Shown here piece after piece: positions 27,538 to 35,541 of a stretch of 64,000 nucleotides of DNA. The DNA comes from Nonomuraea guangzhouensis (lineage in GTDB: Bacteria > Actinomycetota > Actinomycetes > Streptosporangiales > Streptosporangiaceae), in contig NZ_JAHKRM010000019.1 of the NCBI RefSeq assembly GCF_019396345.1, positions 210,337-274,336 of the forward strand. Direction: 5' to 3'. The position numbers were made by a program, and so were the translations under genes. Position 1 is the first letter of the stretch. The number at the start of each line of letters is the position of its first letter. The notes beneath the pieces were generated by a model. It was not told where the DNA came from and ran no database searches. It worked only from the letters and a program-made list of their open reading frames with translations.

Positions 27538-27981
27538 ATGGACCTCACCTCTTACGCCGAGTGGGCGGTCCGGTTGGTCAACGATCCGCACCCGCCACCC
27601 GAGCTCACAGGGCTGCGCGACGAACTGGCGGCCGTCTTCGACGGGACCGGTGACGAGGAAGCCGTCGTGGCGCGGCTGAACGCGCTGCTCGTCCGCCATC
27701 CGGTGCGCCCGCAGCTGTCGGGCCACGACGGGCAGCGCTGGCACCTCCACCTGGCTGTGAGCGCCGACGGCACCGATGACGCCGCCGCCGGCGCCGTGAT
27801 GGGCCTGGCCGCGGTCGTCGCCGAGCTGGGCGCCGACCGGCTCGGCCGCTGCCAGGAGCCGCGCTGCCTGCGGGCCTTCCTCGACACCTCCTCCAACCGC
27901 TCGCGCCGCTACTGTTCCGCCCGGTGCGCCAGCAGGGCCAACGTGGCCGCCTACCGCGCCCGCCTCAGGAGCGGCCAGTAA
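27538..27981 (+). CDS. CGNR zinc-finger / ABATE-domain protein
   Basis: A 147-residue protein with a helical N-terminal domain of the ABATE type and a C-terminal zinc finger (CQEPRCLRAFLD...RYCSARCASRANV) of the CGNR family, here with CASR in place of the name-giving CGNR. Members are putative stress-linked transcription regulators. A TAATAC element six bases before the ATG, and no ribosome-binding site, suggest a leaderless transcript. Its last 31 bases overlap the convergent sodX gene. Confidence 0.8.
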   Translation: MDLTSYAEWAVRLVNDPHPPPELTGLRDELAAVFDGTGDEEAVVARLNALLVRHPVRPQLSGHDGQRWHLHLAVSADGTDDAAAGAVMGLAAVVAELGADRLGRCQEPRCLRAFLDTSSNRSRRYCSARCASRANVAAYRARLRSGQ

Positions 27982-28247
27982 CGCAGCACCACCCGGCCCA
28001 CGATGTCGCTCACCGGGCCGAAGTCCCAGCTGTCGCGGCGCCCGCTGGCCCGCTGGTTGTCGCTCTCCAGCCACCAGCCCTCATCGCCATGCCATTGGGC
28101 CCGCTTGACGATCAGCCGATCGGGCTCGCCGGGGAGCCGCGCCACGACGAGGTCACCGGGATGGACCGGGGCGCCTCGGCGTACGAGAAGCCAGTCTCCA
28201 TCTACCAGAGCGGGACGCATCGAATCCCCCTCGACACGCACTCTCAT
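27951..28247 (-). CDS. sodX: Nickel superoxide dismutase maturation protease (S26 family)
   Basis: A 98-residue signal-peptidase-like S26 protease. GDSMRPAL carries the catalytic Ser and KRAQW the catalytic Lys; PGDLVVARLPG and GDNQ-like SDNQRASGRRDSW are family motifs. It is expected to remove the short N-terminal extension of SodN so that the nickel hook can form. The ATG at 28247 has GAGGAGAGGG upstream on the minus strand. It is divergent from sodN with a 90-bp shared promoter region, and its 3' end overlaps the CGNR gene by 31 bp. No long membrane helix is visible. Confidence 0.87.
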   Translation of the reverse strand: MRVRVEGDSMRPALVDGDWLLVRRGAPVHPGDLVVARLPGEPDRLIVKRAQWHGDEGWWLESDNQRASGRRDSWDFGPVSDIVGRVVLRYWPLLRRAR

Positions 28248-28337
28248 GGGCTGTGACCCTCTCCTCCGCGGGCGTTTGGACCCGAGTAAGGTCGGTAGGT
28301 GGACCAAGCTGATTCAGCATCAAGGAAGGACTTTCTG

Positions 28338-28739
28338 ATGCTCGCACGACTGCTACGACCCAAGCATGTCGCTTCTGCACACTGCGACCTGCCCTGTGGG
28401 GTGTACGACCCCGCGCAGGCCCGGATCGAGGCGGAGTCGGTCAAGGCCATCATGGAGAAGTACGCGGCCAACGAGGACCCGATCTTCCGTGCCCGCGCGC
28501 TCTCCATCAAGGAGGAGCGGGCCGAGCTCGTGAAGCACCACCTCTGGGTGCTCTGGACCGACTACTTCAAGCCCCCGCACCTGGAGCAGTACCCCCAGCT
28601 CCACCAGCTCTTCTGGGAGGCCACGAAGCTGGCCGGCGCGGCGGGCGGCAAGGGCACGGTCGAGGTGGCCAAGGCCGAGGACCTGCTCGGCAAGATTGAC
28701 GAGATCTCGAAGATCTTCTGGGAGACCAAGGCCGCCTAA
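28338..28739 (+). CDS. sodN: Nickel-dependent superoxide dismutase
   Basis: A 133-residue Ni-SOD that dismutates superoxide in the cytosol. After a 14-residue propeptide (MLARLLRPKHVASA) comes the nickel hook HCDLPCGVYDPAQAR; His1, Cys2 and Cys6 of the mature form bind nickel. The rest forms the four-helix bundle of the hexamer. ATG 28338 follows AAGGAAGGA by 7 bp. The maturation protease gene is divergent next door, and a strong terminator follows. All key residues are intact. Confidence 0.96.
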   Translation: MLARLLRPKHVASAHCDLPCGVYDPAQARIEAESVKAIMEKYAANEDPIFRARALSIKEERAELVKHHLWVLWTDYFKPPHLEQYPQLHQLFWEATKLAGAAGGKGTVEVAKAEDLLGKIDEISKIFWETKAA

Positions 28740-28747
28740 ACCGGCAC

Positions 28748-28784
28748 AAAGGCTCTGTGCGGCGACCTTCCGCGCAGAGCCTTT
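28748..28784 (+). terminator. Terminator of sodN
   Basis: AAAGGCTCTGTGCGG / CCGCGCAGAGCCTTT forms a 15-bp stem with one G-U pair, followed by TCC. Confidence 0.88.
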
Positions 28785-28865
28785 TCCGTCGATGGCGAGT
28801 CTGAATCCGCCAACCACCTCCCAGGGGCGGTAAGTTGCAGTCAGCGTCATAACGCGAGGAGGAAC

Positions 28866-29291
28866 GTGACCGAGGAAACCGAGACGCGGGCTGAGGGCGT
28901 GGCCGGCATCCGTGACGTGGTGAGCATCAGGCTCCCCGCCGCGAGTGCCTACCTGTCTGTGCTGCGTACGGCCACCGCCGGGCTGGCCGCACGGCTCGAC
29001 TTCACGCTGGACGAGATCGAGGATCTGCGGATCGCGGTCGACGAAGCGTGCGCGATGCTGCTGAGTGAGGCTGTGCCCGGGACCGACCTGACCGCCGAAT
29101 TCGAGCTGACCGGACAGGAGATGCAGGTCCGCGTCGAGGTGGCGACGGTCGGCAGCTCCGCGCCCAAGAGGGACGACTTCGCCTGGATGGTACTGACCGC
29201 CCTGGCAGACGATGTGGAAGCGGTGATCGACTCTCCCGATCGCATGGCGATCGTCCTGCGTAAGCGCCGAGGCACGGCGAGGCCGGCGTGA
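28866..29291 (+). CDS. RsbW-like anti-sigma factor (HATPase_c)
   Basis: A 141-residue protein of the RsbW/SpoIIAB-like kinase fold. The N-box region (DLRIAVDEACAMLLSE) near residue 60 binds ATP; the glycine-rich lid is reduced, as in several actinobacterial members. It immediately precedes and overlaps the sigma-factor frame, so it probably holds that sigma factor inactive until an anti-anti-sigma signal arrives. No anti-anti-sigma gene is in the neighbourhood. Start GTG 28866 with GAGGAGGAA upstream. Confidence 0.85.
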   Translation: MTEETETRAEGVAGIRDVVSIRLPAASAYLSVLRTATAGLAARLDFTLDEIEDLRIAVDEACAMLLSEAVPGTDLTAEFELTGQEMQVRVEVATVGSSAPKRDDFAWMVLTALADDVEAVIDSPDRMAIVLRKRRGTARPA

Positions 29292-29308
29292 CGGAAAGGA
29301 CTGGAGCC

Positions 29309-30088
29309 ATGGCCACCAGCGACCACGCCGTGCCCGACAGGGTGCGCGCCCGCATCCTCTTCGCCGAGCTGGCCGAGCTGGGTCCCGATGAGCCGCGTCG
29401 GCAGCGCATCAGGGACGAGCTGGTCGAGCTTCACCTTCCGCTGGTCGAATACCTGGCCCGCCGCTTCCGCAACCGCGGCGAGTGGCTCGACGACCTCACT
29501 CAGGTCGCCACCATCGGGCTGATCAAGTCGATCGACCGCTTCGACCTCAACCGCGGCGTGGAGTTCTCCACCTACGCCACGCCCACGATCGTCGGCGAGA
29601 TCAAGCGCCACTTCCGCGACAAGGGCTGGGCGGTGCGCGTGCCGCGCCGCCTGCAGGAGCTCAAGCTGTCGCTGACCAAGGCGATCAGCGAGCTGTCGCA
29701 GCGTGAGGGCCGGGCGCCGACCGTCGCGGAGCTGGCCGCCTACTTGAAGATGACCGAGGAGGAGGTGCTCGAGGGCCTGGAGTCGGCCAACGCCTACTCC
29801 ACCGTGTCCCTGGACGCGCCGGACTCCGGCGACGACGACGCGCCCGCCGTGTCCGACTCGCTGGGCATCGTGGACGAGTCCCTCGAAGGCGTCGAATACC
29901 GTGAGTCGCTCAAGCCGCTGCTCGAACGGCTGCCACCCCGCGAGAAGCGCATCCTGCTGCTGCGGTTCTTCGGCAACATGACCCAGTCGCAGATCGCCAC
30001 CGAGCTGGGCATCTCACAGATGCACGTGTCTCGGCTGCTGGCCCGCACGCTGGCTCAACTACGCGAGGGCCTGACGGCGGACGACTAA
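29309..30088 (+). CDS. SigB/SigF-family alternative sigma factor
   Basis: A 259-residue group 3 sigma factor. Region 2 contains YLARRFRNRGEWLDDLTQVA and GLIKSIDRFDLNRGVEFSTY; region 4 contains LLLRFFGNMTQSQIATELG followed by ISQMHVSRLL. It belongs to the stress/sporulation SigB/F/G type. ATG 29309 follows GGAG closely; GTG 29288, overlapping the anti-sigma stop, would add seven residues. It is cotranscribed with the anti-sigma gene. Its stop overlaps that of the convergent membrane-protein gene. Confidence 0.9.
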   Translation: MATSDHAVPDRVRARILFAELAELGPDEPRRQRIRDELVELHLPLVEYLARRFRNRGEWLDDLTQVATIGLIKSIDRFDLNRGVEFSTYATPTIVGEIKRHFRDKGWAVRVPRRLQELKLSLTKAISELSQREGRAPTVAELAAYLKMTEEEVLEGLESANAYSTVSLDAPDSGDDDAPAVSDSLGIVDESLEGVEYRESLKPLLERLPPREKRILLLRFFGNMTQSQIATELGISQMHVSRLLARTLAQLREGLTADD

Positions 30089-30477
30089 TCTTTCTGAGAG
30101 TCCTCGCCATACAGTGCGTGGGTGGTGGGGGGCGCGAGCAACGTGCCGAGGCCGGCGACGGCCACCACGATCAACGGGATCCCATAGAGCGGCTCGTCCG
30201 ACTGGATGAGCGTGACCGCGACAGGGAGCACGAAGATCTGGGCCAGCACGCTGGGCGATCTCCCCCATCGCTCCATCTTGAGCAGGCCGCCCCAGGCGAC
30301 CCAGAGCAGTCCGGCGCCGATCAGCATCCCGAACGCCGCCTCGGCCAGCGCGCTGGTGAGGTCATCCGCGGCGCCGGTCAACGTCTGCACGCCGACATAG
30401 AGGCCGAGGCCGAGCGCCACCAGGCCCTCCAGGGCGACGACGAGCGCGGCGACGAGAAGCGTCCAAGGTCGGTTCAC
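30085..30477 (-). CDS. Small integral membrane protein
   Basis: A 130-residue protein with about four predicted transmembrane helices (for example TLLVAALVVALEGLVALGLG near the N-terminus) and a short charged C-terminus ending YGEDSQKD. Family not recognised; similar four-helix proteins are common in actinomycetes without assigned function. GTG 30477 is chosen because the hydrophobic core begins just after it. The last four bases overlap the stop of the sigma-factor gene. Confidence 0.7.
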   Translation of the reverse strand: MNRPWTLLVAALVVALEGLVALGLGLYVGVQTLTGAADDLTSALAEAAFGMLIGAGLLWVAWGGLLKMERWGRSPSVLAQIFVLPVAVTLIQSDEPLYGIPLIVVAVAGLGTLLAPPTTHALYGEDSQKD

Positions 30478-30567
30478 GCCCCAAACCCTATCGGTGCCCC
30501 CTGCCGCCTCCTGATTCCGACTTATGGCTGATAAGCCAGATATCGGACACCGGCTACGCTGAACGAC

Positions 30568-31533
30568 ATGCGCGCGATGCTCCTGGTCAACCCCAAGGCG
30601 ACGACCACGAATGCCCGCCGGCGCGACGTGCTGATCCGCGCGCTCGGCGCCACCGTCGAGCTGACCGTGGAGCAGACCCGATACCGGGGGCACGCGGCGA
30701 CGCTGGCCGGCACCGCCCGTGCCAAGGGCTACGACGTGGTGGCGGTGCTCGGCGGCGACGGGACGATCAACGAGGCCGTGAACGGCCTGCTCAACGCCAT
30801 CAACGGCGACGACGCCGCGCACCTGGACGATCCCAGCTCCGGACGGCCCGCGCTCCTCGTCATCCCAGGGGGCAGCGCGAACGTGTTCGCCCGCGCCCTG
30901 GGCCTGCCGAACGACCCGGTCGAGGCCACGGGCGCGGTGCTGGAGGCGCTGCGCGACGGCCGCCGCAGGACCGTGGGGCTGGGGCAGGCCCTGTGGGAGG
31001 GCGAGAGCCGATATTTCACCTTCTGCTCGGGGATGGGGTACGACGCCGAAGTCGTCCGGGCGGTCGAGGGGCTCCGCGGCTCGGGCAGGAAGGCGACACC
31101 GACGCGTTATGTGAACACCGCGTTGCGCCACTACCTCGCCACCGACAAGCACCACCCGGCGATGACGCTGGCGGGCCCCGGCATCCCCGCCGCCAAGGGC
31201 GTCTACATGGCGATCATCTCCAACACCTCGCCGTGGACCTATGTCGGCAACCGGCCGGTCTGCCCCACGCCCTGGGCCGGCTTCGAAACCGGGCTCGACC
31301 TGCTGGGGCTCCAGCGGATGGGCCTGATCTCGATGCTTCCCGTCATCCGGCAGATCCTTACGGAGCGTGACAGTCTTCCGTCAGGCCGACACCTCGTCCA
31401 GCTACACGACGAGCCCGAGTTCACCCTCACGGCGGAGCGCCCAGTGGCCTTCCAGCTGGACGGCGACTACCTGGGAGAACGGGAGTCGGTAACGTTCCGA
31501 TCTATCCCGAACGCGTTACAAGTTCTGGTCTAG
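30568..31533 (+). CDS. Diacylglycerol-kinase-family lipid kinase
   Basis: A 321-residue soluble lipid kinase. The ATP-binding motif GGDGTINEAVNGLL is at about residues 62-75, and the C-terminal beta-sandwich ends QLDGDYLGERE, a family hallmark. Such enzymes phosphorylate diacylglycerol or related lipids, sometimes feeding phosphatidylinositol-type lipid synthesis. A TACGCT element 8 bases before the ATG and no ribosome-binding site suggest a leaderless message. It stands alone. Confidence 0.88.
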   Translation: MRAMLLVNPKATTTNARRRDVLIRALGATVELTVEQTRYRGHAATLAGTARAKGYDVVAVLGGDGTINEAVNGLLNAINGDDAAHLDDPSSGRPALLVIPGGSANVFARALGLPNDPVEATGAVLEALRDGRRRTVGLGQALWEGESRYFTFCSGMGYDAEVVRAVEGLRGSGRKATPTRYVNTALRHYLATDKHHPAMTLAGPGIPAAKGVYMAIISNTSPWTYVGNRPVCPTPWAGFETGLDLLGLQRMGLISMLPVIRQILTERDSLPSGRHLVQLHDEPEFTLTAERPVAFQLDGDYLGERESVTFRSIPNALQVLV

Positions 31534-31690
31534 CTGGTTACATTCGGTCATTGTGTGACGCATCCGACATCCATCCCAGCCAAAACTTCCCACCAACCCC
31601 CTTGCGTGCACTCTCCGTGGCTGACAGGCTCAACTTTGACGTCGGAACGTAGGACCTTTAACAAGCCTTACCGGTCCGCTCCGGCGTACG

Positions 31691-31733
31691 GCGAGCAATC
31701 CCGGTCCCCCACAGGATCCGGGTCATTGCTCGC
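31691..31733 (+). promoter_or_regulatory. Long inverted repeat upstream of whiB1
   Basis: GCGAGCAAT-CCCGG (31691-31704) pairs with CCGGG-TC-ATTGCTCGC (31718-31733), a 14-bp stem with a 2-nt bulge and a 13-nt loop. It is in the 277-bp whiB1 upstream region, just before the CRP-like site. It could be an operator or an RNA structure. Confidence 0.5.
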
Positions 31734-31740
31734 GCGAGTT

Positions 31741-31756
31741 AGTGAAACTCTTCACA
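31741..31756. promoter_or_regulatory. CRP-like site upstream of whiB1
   Basis: AGTGAAACTCTTCACA agrees with TGTGA-N6-TCACA at nine of ten half-site bases, 55 bp before whiB1. In Mycobacterium tuberculosis whiB1 is known to be controlled by the CRP protein Rv3676, so a functional site here is plausible. Confidence 0.6.
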
Positions 31757-31810
31757 AAGTAGTAGCCGCACGGAGCCAACCTGAGGTTCCATCTACTAAG
31801 GAGTGAACGC

Positions 31811-32065
31811 ATGGACTGGCGCCACAGAGCTGCCTGCCGTGACGTCGACCCCGAGCTGTTCTTCCCGATCGGCAACACCGGCCCGGCACTCTCGCAGATC
31901 GACGAGGCCAAGCAGGTGTGCCGCTCGTGTTCGGCGGTCGACCTGTGCCTGAAGTGGGCTCTGGAGTCCGGCCAGGACGCCGGCGTCTGGGGTGGCCTGA
32001 GCGAGGACGAGCGCAGGGCCCTGAAGCGCCGCAGCGCCCGTGCCCGCGCTCGCGCCTCCGCCTGA
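31811..32065 (+). CDS. whiB1: WhiB1/WblE-type iron-sulfur transcription factor
   Basis: An 84-residue Wbl protein. Four cysteines at residues 9, 37, 40 and 46 ligate the [4Fe-4S] cluster, in the same positions as in M. tuberculosis WhiB1. The GVWGG turn (about 60) and the basic C-terminal tail (RRALKRRSARARARA) bind sigma region 4 and DNA. WhiB1-type proteins are essential and nitric-oxide sensitive. ATG follows AAGGAG. The convergent neighbour is pdtaS, as in mycobacteria. Confidence 0.92.
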   Translation: MDWRHRAACRDVDPELFFPIGNTGPALSQIDEAKQVCRSCSAVDLCLKWALESGQDAGVWGGLSEDERRALKRRSARARARASA

Positions 32066-32222
32066 CGAAACGCCTGACGAAACCGCCTGACGACCCGATC
32101 TCGTACGGCGGGCATGGGCGGGCCTCACACGCCGTACGCGGCTGGGGGTCCGCAGGGACATGCCCGCGGAACCCGCACGTGACGGGCCGCCGACACGCGC
32201 GCCCCTCGACAAGGGCACGCCG

Positions 32223-33695
32223 TCAGGCGGCCGGTAGCGGGATGGAGAGCGTCACTTCTGTGCCGCCCTCCAGACGAGGGGCGATCGCGAGCTTGCCCGA
32301 GAGTTCGCCCACCACGAGCGTGCGGACGATCTGCAGGCCCAGGCTCGTGGAGTTGTCCAGGTCGAAGCTGTCGGGCAGGCCCTGGCCGTCGTCCCAGACG
32401 GTCACGCGGAGCCTGTCCGGAGTTGGTTCCACGACCACTTGCAGGTGTTTGGGGCGGCCGTGTTGCAAGGCGTTCTGCAGGAGCTCGGTGAGGGCCATCG
32501 CCAGGGGTGTGGCGATGAGCGACGGGAGAGTGCCGAAACTGCCTATCCGGCGTGGGGTGACCGCCGCCTCCGCCGCCGACACCTCGCCCGCCATCGCGAT
32601 CACGCGGTCGGCGATGTCGTCGAAGTCGACGAACTCCTCCGGCGCGTGAGAGAGCGTCTCGTGCACGATCGCGATCGAGCCCACCCGCCGAACCGCCTCC
32701 TCCAGCGCCTCCCGCCCCTCGGGCACGCGCAGGCGCCGCGCCTGGAGCCGGAGCAGGGCCGCCACCGTCTGCAGGTTGTTCTTGACCCGGTGGTGGATCT
32801 CGCGGATCGTCGCGTCCTTGGTCATCAGCTCGCGTTCGCGGCGGCGCAGCTCGGTGACGTCGCGGATGAGCACCAGCGCCCCGATGCGGCCGCCGCCGAC
32901 GATCAGCGGGATCGCCCGGAGCTGCACGATCGTCCCGCCGGACTCGACCTCGGTCTCCTTGGCCGCCCGCCCGCTGGCCACGATCATCAGGTCCTCGTTG
33001 ATCGGCTCGTCGGAGTAGCAGAGCGTGGCGGTCACCCGGCCCAGCTCGGCTCCGACCAGATCCGCGTGCAGGCCAAGCCGCCGGTAGGCCGACAGGGCGT
33101 TCGGCGACGCGTACGTGACGCGGCCCGCCCGGTCGAGCCGCAGCAGGCCGTCACCGACCCGCGGGGAACGGACCAGGATCGGCTCCTCGCCGGAGAACGG
33201 GAAGCGTCCCTCCGCCACCATCTGAGCCAGGTCGGAGGCGCTCTGCAGGTAGGTGAGCTCCAGGCGCGAGGGGGTGCGTGCCGAGGACAGGTTCGTGGAG
33301 CGCTGGATCACCGCGAGGAAGCGGGCCTCGCCGACCGGGACCGCCCGGCGTACGGGGATGGTCTCCTCGCGGACGGGCACGCCCGTCGACCAGTCGGGGT
33401 CGCCCTCGCGGCAGATGCGCCGCTCGTTCCACGCCGTGTCGATCAGGTAGCGCTCGCCCTTGGCCGCGACGGTGCCGACGATGTCGTCGTGGTAGACGGT
33501 GGGTCCGGTGGTCGGGCGCATCTGCGCGATCGCGATCCAGCCGCCGCCCTCGCCCTGGAGCGGCGCCCACAGGATGAGGTCGGCGAACGACAGGTCGGCC
33601 AGCAGCTGCCAGTCGGAGACCAGCGAGTGCAGCCAGTCGAGGTCCGCCGCGTCGAGAGCGGTGTGGCGGACGACGAGGTCGCTGAGAGTCGGCAC
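32223..33695 (-). CDS. pdtaS: PdtaS-type sensor histidine kinase
   Basis: A 490-residue cytosolic kinase with a GAF-like N-terminal domain, a PAS domain (LLRLDRAGRVTYASPNALSA) and a HisKA_2/HATPase core. HHRVKNNLQTVAALLRLQ contains the phospho-acceptor His; DDGQGLPDSFD is the G-box. In mycobacteria PdtaS signals to the RNA-binding ANTAR regulator PdtaR; no such partner is in this window. GTG 33695 is used because similarity begins there; the frame stays open further upstream. Its position convergent to whiB1 matches mycobacterial order. Confidence 0.87.
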   Translation of the reverse strand: MPTLSDLVVRHTALDAADLDWLHSLVSDWQLLADLSFADLILWAPLQGEGGGWIAIAQMRPTTGPTVYHDDIVGTVAAKGERYLIDTAWNERRICREGDPDWSTGVPVREETIPVRRAVPVGEARFLAVIQRSTNLSSARTPSRLELTYLQSASDLAQMVAEGRFPFSGEEPILVRSPRVGDGLLRLDRAGRVTYASPNALSAYRRLGLHADLVGAELGRVTATLCYSDEPINEDLMIVASGRAAKETEVESGGTIVQLRAIPLIVGGGRIGALVLIRDVTELRRRERELMTKDATIREIHHRVKNNLQTVAALLRLQARRLRVPEGREALEEAVRRVGSIAIVHETLSHAPEEFVDFDDIADRVIAMAGEVSAAEAAVTPRRIGSFGTLPSLIATPLAMALTELLQNALQHGRPKHLQVVVEPTPDRLRVTVWDDGQGLPDSFDLDNSTSLGLQIVRTLVVGELSGKLAIAPRLEGGTEVTLSIPLPAA

Positions 33696-33839
33696 GAGTG
33701 CATCATGCGTGCTTTCCCGCGGAACAACCAAACCGGCGTCCCAGCCCGCGCCGCCCGCCGGCCTGCCCGCCGGACCTCGAAGGCCGGTGAACACGGGCGT
33801 GTCATCGTGCGGTCAACCGGCTATTTTCGGGAATCTCAC

Positions 33840-34148
33840 ATGGTGATAACCGTCACACCGTCCCGCGGGGGCGGGACCGTACTGAGCACTGCGGAGGTGA
33901 TCGACACGTTGCTCGTCGTCGGCGCGGCCTCGGTTGCGGCCACGCGTGCCCCTGTGTATATCCTTCACAATCAACCTGAGCTGCCCGAACTGGCATGTAT
34001 CACGGCGGGCGAGCCCGGTCTGACGACGAGCGAGCCCGTGCGCGTGTCGTGCCGGTGGTTGACCGCTCGGGCCAATCTGAGTTCCGATGATCTCGCGGTG
34101 ATCAGACACGCCCTCACCGCCGTGGCAGAAGTGAAGGTGAGAGCGTGA
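33840..34148 (+). CDS. Hypothetical protein upstream of the DasR-like regulator
   Basis: A 102-residue protein beginning MVITVTPSRGGGTVLSTAEV, with no signal peptide, membrane helix or recognised motif. It overlaps the regulator gene by four bases (GTGA) and is therefore probably cotranslated with it. The frame extends far upstream as antisense to pdtaS, but the ATG at 33840 is the first credible start. GC-rich third positions support coding. Function unknown. Confidence 0.6.
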   Translation: MVITVTPSRGGGTVLSTAEVIDTLLVVGAASVAATRAPVYILHNQPELPELACITAGEPGLTTSEPVRVSCRWLTARANLSSDDLAVIRHALTAVAEVKVRA

Positions 34149-34864
34149 CGGACGACGGCCCTCGCGTACCGAAGTACTACGACGTGAAACGGAGCCTGCT
34201 CGAGCTCACCAAGAGCCTGTCCGCCGGTACGGCGCTGCCCCCTGAGCGGGCGCTGGCCGTACGCTTCGAGACCTCGCGCACCACGGTCCGTCAGGCGCTG
34301 ACCGAGCTGGTCGTCGAGGGGCGGCTGCTGCGCATCCAGGGCAAGGGCACGTTCGTCGCCCAGCCGAAGGTGGCGCAGGTGCTCCAGCTCACGTCGTACA
34401 TCGGAGATCTGCGCACGGCCGGCCTGGAGCCCGACACCAAGATCCTGGAGATCGGCTACATCACCGCCGACGAGCCGCTCGCGCGGCGGCTAGCCATCAA
34501 CCCCGGCGGGCGCGTCCTGCGCATCCACCGCCTGCGCCTGGCCAACGGAGAGCCGGTCTCGATAGACACCACCCACCTGTCGGCCCGCCGCTTCCCCCGG
34601 CTGCGGCGCGAGCTGGAGGTGCACGCGTCGCTGTACGAGACGCTGCACAACGCCTACAACGTGCGGCTCACCGACGCCGAGGAGATCATCGAGACCGTCC
34701 TGGCCACCCCGTACGACGCCAAGGCCCTGGGCGTGGACGTAGGCCTGCCGATGCTGCTCCTGACCCGGCACGCCTTCGACGCCGACGGGAACCCGGTCGA
34801 GTGGGCGCAGTCGCTCTACCGCGGCGACCGGTACAAGTTCGTCACCCGCCTGCGCCGCCCCTAG
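34145..34864 (+). CDS. dasR: GntR/HutC-family regulator, DasR-like
   Basis: A 239-residue regulator. The N-terminal winged helix includes PKYYDVKRSLLELTKSL, PPERALAVRFETSRTTVRQA and RIQGKGTFVAQPKV; the C-terminal UTRA ligand domain ends EWAQSLYRGDRYKFVTRLR. These stretches closely resemble DasR of streptomycetes, which senses glucosamine-6-phosphate and controls chitin/N-acetylglucosamine use, development and antibiotics. No dasABC or nag genes are adjacent, so orthology rests on similarity alone. GTG start overlaps the upstream small gene. Confidence 0.8.
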   Translation: MTDDGPRVPKYYDVKRSLLELTKSLSAGTALPPERALAVRFETSRTTVRQALTELVVEGRLLRIQGKGTFVAQPKVAQVLQLTSYIGDLRTAGLEPDTKILEIGYITADEPLARRLAINPGGRVLRIHRLRLANGEPVSIDTTHLSARRFPRLRRELEVHASLYETLHNAYNVRLTDAEEIIETVLATPYDAKALGVDVGLPMLLLTRHAFDADGNPVEWAQSLYRGDRYKFVTRLRRP

Positions 34865-35442
34865 CAGGCGGTTTTGGGCAGGTCACACACTTTGGCCGTC
34901 ATCCGCTCCGCCTGATCGATGAGGCCCTTGAAGCGCTTGAGCGGCAGGCTCTTCGTGGGCCAGCCCGATTCGCCAACGACATAGACGGTCGCGCCGTTGC
35001 GTACGACAACCGTCTGTTCGCCGTTCTCGAAGAACCGGCTACCGGCCCGCAGAGCGTCGTCGCCCACCTTGAGTGGCTTGGTGTAGTAGTGGTGGCGGTC
35101 GGGGCCCTTGCCGTAGTTCGCGCAGCGGGACAGGTCCGCGCGCAGCCCCCGCATGGCCTCGCGGGCGGCGGAGACGCTCTTGTAGACGACGAGCTGCTCG
35201 TACTTGACCGTGTCTTCCGATTGGTAGTGGACGGCCCGGGTCGCCCGGCGGTCGGCGGTCGAGGCCGTACGACGCTCGCACGGGTTCAGCCGGAGCGGGA
35301 GTGCCTTCGACTCGGTGATCTTGTAGGTCTCCCATTTCTTGGCCGGTGGGTGAGTCTCCAGGAAGAGCGTCCCGTCGGGCAGGGGGCCCGCTCCCATCGA
35401 CATCACCGCGGCGGCGGCCACGGCTATTCCCATATGCAACAT
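34861..35442 (-). CDS. Secreted or periplasmic protein of unknown function
   Basis: A 193-residue protein with a short hydrophobic N-terminal signal (MLHMGIAVAAAAVMSMGAG) and four cysteines in the mature part. Its fold may resemble the PknH-type extracellular sensor domain, judging from the alternating strand pattern and paired cysteines (NPCER, SRCANYG, KVCDLPKTAC), but this is weak. It converges with the DasR-like gene and the two stop codons overlap within four bases. Confidence 0.65.
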   Translation of the reverse strand: MLHMGIAVAAAAVMSMGAGPLPDGTLFLETHPPAKKWETYKITESKALPLRLNPCERRTASTADRRATRAVHYQSEDTVKYEQLVVYKSVSAAREAMRGLRADLSRCANYGKGPDRHHYYTKPLKVGDDALRAGSRFFENGEQTVVVRNGATVYVVGESGWPTKSLPLKRFKGLIDQAERMTAKVCDLPKTAC

Positions 35443-35541
35443 CTGGCCTCCATGTCATTCCTCATCCCATGAGACGTCCATCAATAGCGAATCGTTCAGC
35501 TATTCCGGGACTTGTCGCCATAACGGGGTGATGATGACGGC

